Source: UTCHB3 sp964531325 (GTDB lineage Bacteria; Bacteroidota; Ignavibacteria; Ignavibacteriales; Ignavibacteriaceae). From it: a stretch of DNA of 64,000 nucleotides. The stretch lies in contig CAZHCW010000015.1 in NCBI GenBank assembly GCA_964531325.1, positions 1 to 64,000 on the forward strand, written 5' to 3'. Below the pieces are notes generated by a model, which was given only the letters and a program-made list of their open reading frames with translations, ran no database searches and had not been told where the DNA came from. Shown piece by piece: positions 43,650-52,407 of this stretch. The position numbers and the translations under genes are program-made. Position 1 is the stretch's first letter. The number at the start of each line of letters is the position of its first letter.

Positions 43650-45132
43650 ATCTGTACCTCAACTGAATAAATGTTTGCGAACTTTTGCTTTCCCATGCTT
43701 CGGGTTCTCTGAACATTGCAGCAGAAATATTGGTCATTTCAACTCTGAAGTTATGCTCTCCTCCAAATTCCAACAATTTCAGCCAAATTTTTGATGTTAA
43801 ATGACTGTCAAATAGTCGGAATTCCGTACCAAGAAATTCTATATCGTTAGGTACAAAATTTATAGACAATCCGATAACCGGTTGGATAACATCTTTCATT
43901 TTTTTACGACCGATTGTTGCACCTGAATAATCAGCTTCAATCACATCAAAACCACCAACGCCGAGATCCATCTTATATCTGATCGCTCTTTTTTCTGAAT
44001 TGTTCCAAAAAAACGACATTGTTGATTCCCACTGCGTAAAGGTAAAATATGCTTTATTTCCGGGAACCGTGTAATAAGGATTTTCAAGTTTTTCAGGTCC
44101 AAATGCAAAATATGCATTAACAAATGGAATGCTGAACGCACCTGTTGTTTTAACATCCAGAATAACACCGCTGCCAACATTAAGAGCAATAGGGTCACCC
44201 ATTACAAAAGGTAATTGATCAAGAAATGAACTCATGTCAAGTCGCATTCTACCCATCAATTTTGCATCAATTAACATATCATTTAATGGGTCTGCAATTG
44301 AACCTGATACGCTGAATAAAGCTCTAACACCGCCTGAAATAGTTTGCCCCTTCCATGGTGAAACATTCACAACAGGTGTATTGGTGTTAAACTCGACACT
44401 TACAAAACCAAAACCGTAATCCATTACAGGATGGAAGAATGTGAGTGAGGATAAAGATGCGTCTATCTGAAATGGTGATGTATTCGTTTGAGTTTGTGCT
44501 CCCCTGCCTCTGCCTGTTGTGGATTTCTGAGCAACAGGTTTAGGGTATTTATGCAGACTGTTTGTAACCTGGTATGCTATAAAATCAAGATTTCCGTCCG
44601 ACGAAATTCCTCTTGATATTTTCTCCTTCTCTTTCCTGTCAACTTTAACAAGCGATGAAGCTTCAGCTGTTAACAGTTCTCTTTGAAGAAACTTCAGTAC
44701 TTGAGTGTAAGACGGGTCTTTAGCAAAATAAAGCTCTTGAAAATCTTTAAACTTGACAACCATGTTTGAGTCGACACCTCCTGCCACATTACTGCCAAAG
44801 ATGTTGGAACTGTCTGCTGCTGCTCCTGCTCCAATCTCCAAAATGTAAAGGAGTACGATGGTATCGTTTTCAAGATCAGGATTTTTAAAGACTAATGAAT
44901 AGTTGATATTTCCACTTGTATTAAATCGAAACACTCCCCTGCCATCTGAAAGAGGTATCGCAGGCAAACTACTGCTCATCGAAGCATCAGGTGTGAAATT
45001 GTAAGTATAAATATCGAGATAAGTCTTATCCACTTGCAACTTCCTCTCAATGATACGATACATCTCGTCGATATTTTGAGCCATTAAATTGCAAGTAAAG
45101 AGAAATAAAACAGTAAATGCTATTCTCGTCAT
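43639..45132 (-). CDS. Outer-membrane module protein A2 (unknown, barrel-like)
   Basis: 497 residues from ATG 45132; an upstream frame to 45177 only adds non-signal residues. A Sec signal peptide ends at about residue 20 (NLMAQ). The protein has repeats of alternating polar/hydrophobic sequence and ends FIQLRYRYGF. The central motif KSTTGRGRGAQTQTNT followed by FQIDASLSSLTFFHPVMDY has a clear counterpart in paralogue A1 (KSSTKKGRGQTGG and FRIDAGFSSISFSHKVMDF). It overlaps B2 by 11 bases. Co-transcription with the GldL/GldM-like genes suggests it works with that motor at the outer membrane. Confidence 0.75.
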   Translation of the reverse strand: MTRIAFTVLFLFTCNLMAQNIDEMYRIIERKLQVDKTYLDIYTYNFTPDASMSSSLPAIPLSDGRGVFRFNTSGNINYSLVFKNPDLENDTIVLLYILEIGAGAAADSSNIFGSNVAGGVDSNMVVKFKDFQELYFAKDPSYTQVLKFLQRELLTAEASSLVKVDRKEKEKISRGISSDGNLDFIAYQVTNSLHKYPKPVAQKSTTGRGRGAQTQTNTSPFQIDASLSSLTFFHPVMDYGFGFVSVEFNTNTPVVNVSPWKGQTISGGVRALFSVSGSIADPLNDMLIDAKLMGRMRLDMSSFLDQLPFVMGDPIALNVGSGVILDVKTTGAFSIPFVNAYFAFGPEKLENPYYTVPGNKAYFTFTQWESTMSFFWNNSEKRAIRYKMDLGVGGFDVIEADYSGATIGRKKMKDVIQPVIGLSINFVPNDIEFLGTEFRLFDSHLTSKIWLKLLEFGGEHNFRVEMTNISAAMFREPEAWESKSSQTFIQLRYRYGF

Positions 45133-45192
45133 TTTTTCACTTTGTTTATTATAGAAAGGTTCCCCCGGCTTTTCCACCGGGGGAGTCTTAAA

Positions 45193-46584
45193 TTAGTAGT
45201 TTATTCTCAAGATTGGTGAGAATACAATGTAAGTATCATATCTGTAAGGGAATTTTTTCTTATCAAGACTGAAAGAACTGTATATTCCAACATCAAGACC
45301 AAAATTACCACTTACCATGCCCATTCCTTTTAATCCAATAAATCCATATCCGTCGGTTGCATAACCTGAAACGAGATTAATGGAATGTTGAATCATACCG
45401 GTTGATTTTCTTACACCAACTTCTGCAGAGATAACATGATTAAACTTCTGCATAAAATTCTTCTTACCCTTCTCCAAGTCAACAACAGCTGAAGAACCGG
45501 GAGTAATACGAAGTTTATTTATGTCAGATGATGATAAATTAAGCCCTACTTCGAGATCACCAAAGTCGAATACATTCATGATATTGCGTTTTCTAAGTTC
45601 CCAGTTGAAAAAGAACTTGTTCGCGAAGAAATCGACAGCGGTGGTATATTTCCCAAAATCAGCTTTTTTATTATCATTAATCGTGATTTTTGCTTCAAGA
45701 GAGAATGAAACATCCTTCATGAAATCTGAATCGATGAATGTAAAAGGGTAGCCTTCCAATTTTGCATATACAGATTGACCTGCAACCCATAACTGTTTAA
45801 CCTCAGCTTCGCCTTTGTATGGTCTGTTTGAAGGAACTCCGGCACCCACAGAAAGTCTGTAAGTAAATTTCTCAGGATCATTACTCAGGCTTTTGAAATA
45901 TGTGAGTCGGGTTCCTACAAAATACTCATTCGAGTACCAACCGGGCCAAAATGCTTTATCACTTCCCCATTGCCCCCAAACGGACAAAAGGTATTTGTTG
46001 CTTCCTTCTGAAGTAGTATTCCAGAACATGACTTCGGGTCGAAGAGCATTAAGGTTAACATCAAAATTATAGCCAAGTTTTGTATATGACTGTTCTTTGG
46101 TTGTCTCTTTGTAAAAATAGGTTATTTCTTTAATTTTATCGTACGATTTGTCGCCAATAACCTCTTTTAACAGAAAACCATCATAAATTGGGTCGAAGAG
46201 TGGTTGCGGGTTCTCTTTTCCAATTTCAGATGATGGATAAAAAGCAAAAAGCTCCAATTCATCATCATAATACCGTTTCCTGACTTCAATGGTCACATCA
46301 CCTTCTTGAACCAGTTTCACTTTTTCTTTGATCACATCGGGTTTAAGAGTTCTGCCATTTAACCTCAGAGCATTTCTTACAACAAATCTGTTGAAAATTT
46401 CTCTGATAAATGTAGGGTCGTCGATCATCCATTTTTGTTTCAGATCATCGAAAGCCATGGTGTTATATTCGAGACTCTGATAAAGTGTTTTCAGGTCTGA
46501 TAACTCGTTACCCGTAGTGTTCTGTGCCCTCAATGCCGGCACAAACACCAGTAACGCTAATAAAAATTTAATTGATTTTCTCAT
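45193..46584 (-). CDS. Outer-membrane module protein B1 (unknown, barrel-like)
   Basis: 463 residues from ATG 46584 (an ATG four codons earlier, 46596, is possible). Signal peptide to about residue 20 (FVPALRAQ), a helical N-terminal domain with FDDLKQKWMIDDPTFIREIF, then barrel-like sequence to the end IVFSPILRINY. It is a diverged duplicate of B2 and forms a pair with A1. No known family was recognised. It lies 60 bases upstream of A2. Confidence 0.75.
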   Translation of the reverse strand: MRKSIKFLLALLVFVPALRAQNTTGNELSDLKTLYQSLEYNTMAFDDLKQKWMIDDPTFIREIFNRFVVRNALRLNGRTLKPDVIKEKVKLVQEGDVTIEVRKRYYDDELELFAFYPSSEIGKENPQPLFDPIYDGFLLKEVIGDKSYDKIKEITYFYKETTKEQSYTKLGYNFDVNLNALRPEVMFWNTTSEGSNKYLLSVWGQWGSDKAFWPGWYSNEYFVGTRLTYFKSLSNDPEKFTYRLSVGAGVPSNRPYKGEAEVKQLWVAGQSVYAKLEGYPFTFIDSDFMKDVSFSLEAKITINDNKKADFGKYTTAVDFFANKFFFNWELRKRNIMNVFDFGDLEVGLNLSSSDINKLRITPGSSAVVDLEKGKKNFMQKFNHVISAEVGVRKSTGMIQHSINLVSGYATDGYGFIGLKGMGMVSGNFGLDVGIYSSFSLDKKKFPYRYDTYIVFSPILRINY

Positions 46585-46608
46585 AATTCCATCCATGTCT
46601 TAAATTGA

Positions 46609-48150
46609 TTAGAAACCATATCTGTATCTAATTTGGAAGAAAACACTCCCTGGGTTCTCCCATTCGCGAATTGTTCTTCCAAGCGGGTCTGAGAAAACAG
46701 TTCCTGAAAATCTGAAAGTATGACCTCCGTCTAATTCAAGAAGTTTAAGCCATCCCTCAGCTTTAATAACAGCATCGAAGACTCTAATCTTGGCACCAAA
46801 CAGATCGTTTTGATCAGGAGCAAATGTGTAGTGAAGCGTAACAACCGGCGAAATTTTGTTTTCAACTACTTCAGTTTTGGCTGCTGTAGTTCTATTACCG
46901 GGATAATATGCTTTTAACATATCGTAATAACCAACGCCAACATCCACTCTGAATCTGGAGCTCAATTTGTCATTTGTATTCCAGTAGAAAGACATGGTTG
47001 CTTCGGCTTGTTTGAATGAAAAATAAGCATGTCTTTGATTTGGCACCTTTTTATCGGTGAATGTAACATAAGGATCAGAGAATCCTCTACCACCAACAGC
47101 CACATAGGCATTAAAGAATGGTAATCCAAAAGGTCTCGTTACATGCAGGTTTATACCTGCGGAGGTTCCAACATGGAAATTTGATTGAGCTTCTAATGCA
47201 AAAGGAAGATTTTTGATCAGATCGTTGGTATTCATTTTCACTCTACCGATGAATCTTGCATCAAGCACCATTCCACCATTGGGATTCTTAACATCTTTGC
47301 TAAGATTAAAGAGTGTTCTGAACCCAAATCCAAATGTATTGTTCCCATAAGGAAGTGCATGAAGAACAGGTTCTTCCATGGTCAATTCCACTCCGGCAGC
47401 ACCGATTGAAAAATCCATCACTTTGTGAGAGAAGGAAATCGAACTGAATCCCGCATCGATTCTGAAATCTGAAGAGGATGATGCAGATTCTGTTCCACCT
47501 GTTTGCCCTCTACCTTTTTTGGTGGAAGATTTCTGTGCAACTTTAGGATACCAGTGAATCGAATTAGCTCTCATATAATTGAGATAATCTGTATTATCCC
47601 TGGAAGTTATTCCCAATGAAGTGTTTATTGCATCGTCAGGAGCAATTCCGAGCAGAGTACCATATTTAAATTCAGGATCAATTTTGACAAGTTTATCGAT
47701 GTAATCGACCATACCAAAATATTTTCCATAGTCTGAACCCATCATTGTGTACATATCCTTAAAGGATACAACGATTGATTCTGTGGGCCCACCAGCCTGA
47801 TTGGTACCGAAAATATTGGCAGTATCTCCAGCTCCGGCAGCAATTATCTCCTGAATATAGAGCAGAACAGTAGAATCGATGCCGATGGCATTCGAAAGGA
47901 ATACAATTCTATATGTATAATTGTCGTTAGCTTTGAAAATAAATGGATCTTTCCCGTCAACACGGGCAACCGGATTCATCTTCTGTAATAATGGTTCAGT
48001 ACCGGTGAGATCAACAAAGTTGAGATTTAGATATTTTTTATCTTTTCTCAACTTAAGATCAATATTCCGGATGTAGTCCTCTGCTTCCTGTGCCATCAGG
48101 GGTTGCAGCAGAAAACCGGCAACCATAATCAATGTAAGTAATCGTTTCAT
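46609..48150 (-). CDS. Outer-membrane module protein A1 (unknown, barrel-like)
   Basis: 513 residues from ATG 48150. The signal peptide is MKRLLTLIMVAGFLLQPLMA. The middle carries a Lys/Arg/Gly-rich segment (STKKGRGQTGGTES), after which the alternating pattern suggests beta strands up to FFQIRYRYGF at the end. Its paralogue is A2 at 43639-45132. Like the others it follows the GldM-like proteins in one transcript. Probable outer-membrane partner of the motor; family not recognised. Confidence 0.75.
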   Translation of the reverse strand: MKRLLTLIMVAGFLLQPLMAQEAEDYIRNIDLKLRKDKKYLNLNFVDLTGTEPLLQKMNPVARVDGKDPFIFKANDNYTYRIVFLSNAIGIDSTVLLYIQEIIAAGAGDTANIFGTNQAGGPTESIVVSFKDMYTMMGSDYGKYFGMVDYIDKLVKIDPEFKYGTLLGIAPDDAINTSLGITSRDNTDYLNYMRANSIHWYPKVAQKSSTKKGRGQTGGTESASSSSDFRIDAGFSSISFSHKVMDFSIGAAGVELTMEEPVLHALPYGNNTFGFGFRTLFNLSKDVKNPNGGMVLDARFIGRVKMNTNDLIKNLPFALEAQSNFHVGTSAGINLHVTRPFGLPFFNAYVAVGGRGFSDPYVTFTDKKVPNQRHAYFSFKQAEATMSFYWNTNDKLSSRFRVDVGVGYYDMLKAYYPGNRTTAAKTEVVENKISPVVTLHYTFAPDQNDLFGAKIRVFDAVIKAEGWLKLLELDGGHTFRFSGTVFSDPLGRTIREWENPGSVFFQIRYRYGF

Positions 48151-48185
48151 ATTGTTATCTTCTTTATTTATAAATCCTTGATACA

Positions 48186-49289
48186 CTACCTGATCACATT
48201 GGCACGGTATTTTTTAATCACTTTTTCACCAAACTGTGTCGTGAACTGAATAGTCAGCCTGACATCCTGATCAGTTCCAATATCCATCGCTTCGAGGAAA
48301 GCCGGGTTAACAGCAATCTCGACAACAGGAAATTGTCCCTTCTTCGATTGGGAAACACTTTGAATAAAATTATCCGGCTCTGATGTAACTCTCAGTTGAT
48401 TAAATTTTGGTGCTGCAAAAACAAAACCACTTGGCGTCATTCCAAAATATCCAAAGAGGAATTGACGCGAAGCCTGGTTTTCAACACTAATGTACCAAAC
48501 AGCATCATTTTCAGAATCTTTTTCTGAAAGTGTCGCCCAGCCGCTGAAATCACCCAAACCGGGTTTCTGAATTGCAATATCCCAGGAAGCCTTCACAGGA
48601 TTACCCGTTTGTGGGTCAATGTAACTCATTAACTCGTTGTTGTAAAATCCCTCGATCTTGATAACTTTTCCAACATTTTGTGGGTCGTTACATAAATCGG
48701 TCAGGTTCACAAACGAACCCGCACCATCTTTAATTGTGCTAACACCATCGGAAATTTTGTAGGAATATTTATCCTGGTCGGTGAATTCTCTCACTGCAAA
48801 ACTAAAAGCCGGACTCTCACCGAAGAAATAGTTATTCCTTACAGCAACAGGTGCAGCAAGTGTCGGAAGGTTTACATTAATCATGTAATACTTGTCGGCA
48901 ACAAGTGCTTTTCCTGCCTCGCCGGTTACATTTATCGCCAATTTCAGATAATAAACGCCGGGCTCTTCGAACATAGGTTCGAAGTATGTTTGAACGGTTA
49001 CTCCTCTTCCTTGTTGCTGAGCCACTTTGGCAGCCACTTCAGATGAAGCCGGTTTTTGAAACTGTTGTTTTTCATTCAGTTTTAAGATGCTGCTACCAGC
49101 CGAATTGAGTATTTCTGCTGAGATGGAGTTAACTTTGGTAATAGCTGAGAGTACCAGAGGGATATCCGGTACTCTCACTTTTTGCAAAGTCACTACACTA
49201 AGCGTATCGTCAACTTTAAAACCTTGCGAAAAAACAATATTTGTCAGCAAGAAGATAAAAATCGTAGCTTTTAGTAATGATTTAGTCAT
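48186..49289 (-). CDS. Exported GldM C-terminal-like protein
   Basis: 367 residues with its own Sec signal peptide (about 1-22, IVFSQ). The rest is beta-rich and divides into several domains of about 80-100 residues. Segments such as GVYYLKLAINVTGEAGKAL and FTTQFGEKVIKKYRANVIR fit the periplasmic Ig-like domains of GldM/PorM. With the preceding 209-residue membrane-anchored protein, the combined length (about 560) resembles one GldM. I read this as a split GldM in which the distal part is exported on its own, but the similarity is by pattern and position. Confidence 0.55.
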   Translation of the reverse strand: MTKSLLKATIFIFLLTNIVFSQGFKVDDTLSVVTLQKVRVPDIPLVLSAITKVNSISAEILNSAGSSILKLNEKQQFQKPASSEVAAKVAQQQGRGVTVQTYFEPMFEEPGVYYLKLAINVTGEAGKALVADKYYMINVNLPTLAAPVAVRNNYFFGESPAFSFAVREFTDQDKYSYKISDGVSTIKDGAGSFVNLTDLCNDPQNVGKVIKIEGFYNNELMSYIDPQTGNPVKASWDIAIQKPGLGDFSGWATLSEKDSENDAVWYISVENQASRQFLFGYFGMTPSGFVFAAPKFNQLRVTSEPDNFIQSVSQSKKGQFPVVEIAVNPAFLEAMDIGTDQDVRLTIQFTTQFGEKVIKKYRANVIR

Positions 49290-49302
49290 CGTATTTCCTA
49301 TG

Positions 49303-49932
49303 TTAATCTATAGATGGACCCACATTGATCACATCACCCTTCTTGGGTTGTTGAGCAGGGGGTTCAGTCTTAACTTTCATCTTGAACTTAATTGGTTTGG
49401 TATTAACCTCGGAACCTTCTTTAAATCCACTGGCTTTTTTCAATTCTTCGAGTAAAAAGCTCGGCAGATAGGTGGGAAGTTGCCTTTTAACGGTTAAAAC
49501 CGCTGTAAATTCATAATCGCCAATTCCCGTTACTTTTGTTACTTCGAAAGTGGCGTTGCCATTTACATCCTTTACGATTGAATAAGCACCGCTGGGTTTG
49601 TCTGATCTTAGTTCACCCGGAAATGCTCCACCGCCGGGTGATTTACCACCCTCGGATGTAATTGTATAAACAGCAGTAGTCTTTTCCTCATCAGAGACAA
49701 GACCTGTGGCACTTAGCGGAATTTTTACTGAATCAGTATTAATCTGCCATTCGCTGTAAGGAATTGGAGCTGTCAACTCAATGTCTCTTTTGTATTGGTC
49801 GGCAATACTGGAGATCATCTTTTGTTTGATCATATTCTCCTTTTCCATCAGTTCATCTCTCTCGGTAATCACGATCAGCAACTCCGTGATGAGGACTATA
49901 TACATTATAAAATATACCTGGCTCTTTTTCAT
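49303..49932 (-). CDS. GldM/PorM-like membrane-anchored motor protein (N-terminal part)
   Basis: 209 residues. A single N-terminal membrane helix, QVYFIMYIVLITELLIVI, is followed by a short charged helix (ERDELMEKENMIKQKM) and a periplasmic beta domain. GldM starts the same way, with its helix bundled inside the GldL pentamer, and then continues in four periplasmic domains. Here the protein stops after roughly the first or second domain and 13 bases later a separately exported protein begins. It follows the GldL-like gene in the usual gldL-gldM order. Confidence in the GldM assignment rests on topology, order and partner. Confidence 0.7.
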   Translation of the reverse strand: MKKSQVYFIMYIVLITELLIVITERDELMEKENMIKQKMISSIADQYKRDIELTAPIPYSEWQINTDSVKIPLSATGLVSDEEKTTAVYTITSEGGKSPGGGAFPGELRSDKPSGAYSIVKDVNGNATFEVTKVTGIGDYEFTAVLTVKRQLPTYLPSFLLEELKKASGFKEGSEVNTKPIKFKMKVKTEPPAQQPKKGDVINVGPSID

Positions 49933-49963
49933 TGCAATCTCCTTTTAGATATTGTTTGAGCAA

Positions 49964-50530
49964 TTAGGAAATTTTTGTTTTCAAATCAGAGAGAGCCTGT
50001 AGTGACTGCTGTTGAATTACTGTTATCTTTTTGTTTAATGCATTGTATTGATCAATAACATTGTTAACAACTTTGATCTGGTCGTCAGCAACTCTTTGAA
50101 GCGATTCTAATTCTGCTTTAAGGTCTGCCGAGAGATTTTTTGGAACAGAGATTACATTGTTAAACGAACCTTGCTGAGCAACCGGTTCACTCTTGGCGGT
50201 TTCTTCCGGTGGTGTATGACCATACTCTTCAGGCGTAAAGAATGTAACTATTGCGAGAATCATAAGAAGGAAAAACTCAAGAAAGAGAGCGATCATTACC
50301 CAGTTAGGATCGATCTTTACTCCTTCATGGTCCAATAAAAATTTAGGAACTGCGGATAGTTGCCCGGCAAGTTCACCTAAACCTCTGAGACCTACTATGA
50401 TGATGAGAATAGCTGCTCCCATATATACAAAACCTTGAATATTGTTTGCATATTTGGTTACAACGGTATATACCATAAACCGGCCAAAAGCAGTTTTTGG
50501 TTGTTCGTGAACTACTTTTCCACTTGCCAT
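49964..50530 (-). CDS. GldL/PorL-like proton-motor protein
   Basis: 188 residues with two membrane helices (about 31-52 and 77-99) and a C-terminal coiled coil (about 135-185), the GldL/PorL layout. The second helix carries a buried glutamate, FLEFFLLM with Glu85, where GldL has its functionally important glutamate. A proline/acidic segment (FFTPEEYGHTPPEE) follows helix 2 as in GldL. In type IX secretion and gliding, GldL forms a pentamer around two GldM helices and uses proton flow. The start is well supported by GAGGAG upstream. It is the first gene of the locus. Confidence 0.82.
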   Translation of the reverse strand: MASGKVVHEQPKTAFGRFMVYTVVTKYANNIQGFVYMGAAILIIIVGLRGLGELAGQLSAVPKFLLDHEGVKIDPNWVMIALFLEFFLLMILAIVTFFTPEEYGHTPPEETAKSEPVAQQGSFNNVISVPKNLSADLKAELESLQRVADDQIKVVNNVIDQYNALNKKITVIQQQSLQALSDLKTKIS

Positions 50531-50544
50531 ATTAACTCCTCAAA

Positions 50545-50562
50545 ATGATGATGATGATGATG
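50545..50562 (-). repeat. (CAT)6 trinucleotide repeat in the 5' leader of the gldL-like gene
   Basis: Six ATG units on the plus strand (CAT on the gene strand), followed by two TTG units, lie between the candidate promoter and the AGGAG ribosome binding site of the gldL-like gene. Slippage there would alter leader length in steps of 3. Confidence 0.85.
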
Positions 50563-50583
50563 TTGTTGTCGATTAATTAAGAA

Positions 50584-50613
50584 TAAAAATACAAATTTTA
50601 AATGAGATCAAAA
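50584..50613 (-). promoter_or_regulatory. Candidate promoter for the GldL-like operon
   Basis: On the minus strand TTTTG (50613-50609) is followed after 17 bases by TATTTTTA (50591-50584), which is 7 of 8 to TAnnTTTG. The spacing fits the Bacteroidota type. The predicted leader of about 45 bases contains the CAT repeat. Confidence 0.35.
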
Positions 50614-50727
50614 TTATGGAACTCATTTTAAAGAAAACTTATTAGAATTGCAACTTTTTTTATGAATTATCAAAAATTAATTAAAATAATTAACATACCA
50701 CATGATTTAAATCAAAATTTGTAGAAA

Positions 50728-52314
50728 TTATTCGTCAAACCATGAGAAAAATGTTGTCAAAGCATCCCGCCTATCAGGTGGCATATAATAAAAGTTAATT
50801 CCGCGGGGAGTGATCTCCCAAAATTCTTCGTTCTGGGTATTTGATATTATATTTCGGATTTTGTGAATCCGTTCAATCGGTTCTTCTCTCAAGTCGTCAA
50901 AGATTCTTCTCGCCAGCTCTTCTTCATTGTTTAAAAGATAGAACCCTGCAAGTCTGATTTGTGCAATTCGTACACCAACCAGCGACATCTCTTCTTTACT
51001 CTCCTGATTTGTATTGTCCTCAATCGGTTGATCGAGTGTTAAAAATATATCAAGTAACCTGTCACGATTTGCCGCCTTCAGCTCGTAAGCTTTTTCATTT
51101 AAAAGACAGAGGTCGTAAGCAACTGTTTCTAAAATAAAAAGTACATTGTTCTTGGTTGATTCATGACCATAATACTTGAAATAAAACGATAAATCTTCTG
51201 TTAATTTTGTATTATATCCTAAAGTCTCTTCGCCGATTAAACGATAATGCTCCAGAGTTGTGAAAACTATCCGGGGATCTTTTTCTCTGATTCCAATCCT
51301 TAAAAATGTATTCATGTACTGAAAAGCCATGTGTAATGTGCCTGAATCGTTGTTTTTCATCGCTTCACACGATATCAGTTCAACATTAAGAAGGATTCCG
51401 GAAACCACATCTCTCATCGATTTACGCCCTTGGTCGAAGAGAAGTTCATACAATTTAAATACTTTGGTTTCCAAAAATATCTTTTTTGCTTCAATTTTGT
51501 TTAGAACATACGGAGCAAAACTGGAAAAATCGGGATCAAGTAAAACCGAACCGCTTATGTTGTCCCACCCCTCGGGTAATTTTTCTTTAATTTTAATATA
51601 GTAAGATAAGACATTTTTTAATGAATTTATACATAAAAGTGTACTCGCTCTGTCCCCGGCAATAATTGAGTTGATAGCAACATCGCCAATGAAGTTAATT
51701 TTTTCATTTACAAGCAGCTTTTCGCTTTCAATATATTTTTTCCCTTTTCGTCTGCTTTTTACTATTCTGTCGAGTACTGTCCTCACTTCATTTTCAACAT
51801 ACATCAGAAAGTTATCGGGACGCAAAAATTGAAATACATAATTAAAATGTGGAATAACAATAATTAAACTAAAAATAATCAGCAACAAAGTTAATGAAAT
51901 TGAAAAGGCAAACCTTGCTGATTCTGATGAATCAAGGGTATTTACTACAAGAACGGTCACAATCGCGGTTATAACATATGTAAACAGGATGATTACATTA
52001 ATTCTGTTCTCAAAGAACAATTCAAATATTTTAGAAGAATACTTGTTTGCCGCTAACTGTACTATAATTGCCAGTGCAGTAATCTCGATTGCAAGTACCC
52101 CGGTGACAACCTCACCCAATCCCCCAAGGGTATTTGACAGAACATCTATTTCACTGTTATAAAAAATCCCAAACGGGTTGATACCGGAACTGTGAAGAAG
52201 AAAGTCAACTCCTCTTGCAAAAGCATATATCCCGAAGCTGATGGTAAACAAGAGCGCAAATGGCTTTAACCATGGGACATTGATTTTCTGTTGACGGGGT
52301 TTTTCGCTGTTCAT
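50728..52314 (-). CDS. DUF2254-like membrane protein
   Basis: 528 residues. Four hydrophobic helices lie in the first 180 residues (for example PFALLFTISFGIYAFARGVD and VVTGVLAIEITALAIIVQLA). A long soluble helical region follows, including TPR-like stretches. The layout is that of DUF2254 proteins, of unknown function. It is separated from the gldL-like gene by about 200 bases of AT-rich sequence containing a promoter and a repeat, so it may have its own transcript. A functional link to the motor is not shown. Confidence 0.6.
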   Translation of the reverse strand: MNSEKPRQQKINVPWLKPFALLFTISFGIYAFARGVDFLLHSSGINPFGIFYNSEIDVLSNTLGGLGEVVTGVLAIEITALAIIVQLAANKYSSKIFELFFENRINVIILFTYVITAIVTVLVVNTLDSSESARFAFSISLTLLLIIFSLIIVIPHFNYVFQFLRPDNFLMYVENEVRTVLDRIVKSRRKGKKYIESEKLLVNEKINFIGDVAINSIIAGDRASTLLCINSLKNVLSYYIKIKEKLPEGWDNISGSVLLDPDFSSFAPYVLNKIEAKKIFLETKVFKLYELLFDQGRKSMRDVVSGILLNVELISCEAMKNNDSGTLHMAFQYMNTFLRIGIREKDPRIVFTTLEHYRLIGEETLGYNTKLTEDLSFYFKYYGHESTKNNVLFILETVAYDLCLLNEKAYELKAANRDRLLDIFLTLDQPIEDNTNQESKEEMSLVGVRIAQIRLAGFYLLNNEEELARRIFDDLREEPIERIHKIRNIISNTQNEEFWEITPRGINFYYMPPDRRDALTTFFSWFDE

Positions 52315-52366
52315 CTGTTAAAAATAAAAAAATTAAAGCACAAATCTAACATATCCACATAAAAAA

Positions 52367-52387
52367 AGAGCCGGAATTTCCGGCTCT
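52367..52387 (-). terminator. Intrinsic terminator after the S8 protease
   Basis: AGAGCCGG (52367-52374) pairs with CCGGCTCT (52380-52387), loop of 5. On the minus strand the stem is followed by TTTTTT, so it ends the protease transcript. Confidence 0.9.
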
Positions 52388-52407
52388 AATAATATTTAAT
52401 GATAATT

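Noticed and set aside
42225..46584. B1 and B2 as GldN/PorN
   Set aside because: They follow GldM in the expected place but are longer, end like outer-membrane barrels and lack GldN features I could recognise.
50545..50562. CRISPR or other array
   Set aside because: It is a simple trinucleotide repeat without spacers.
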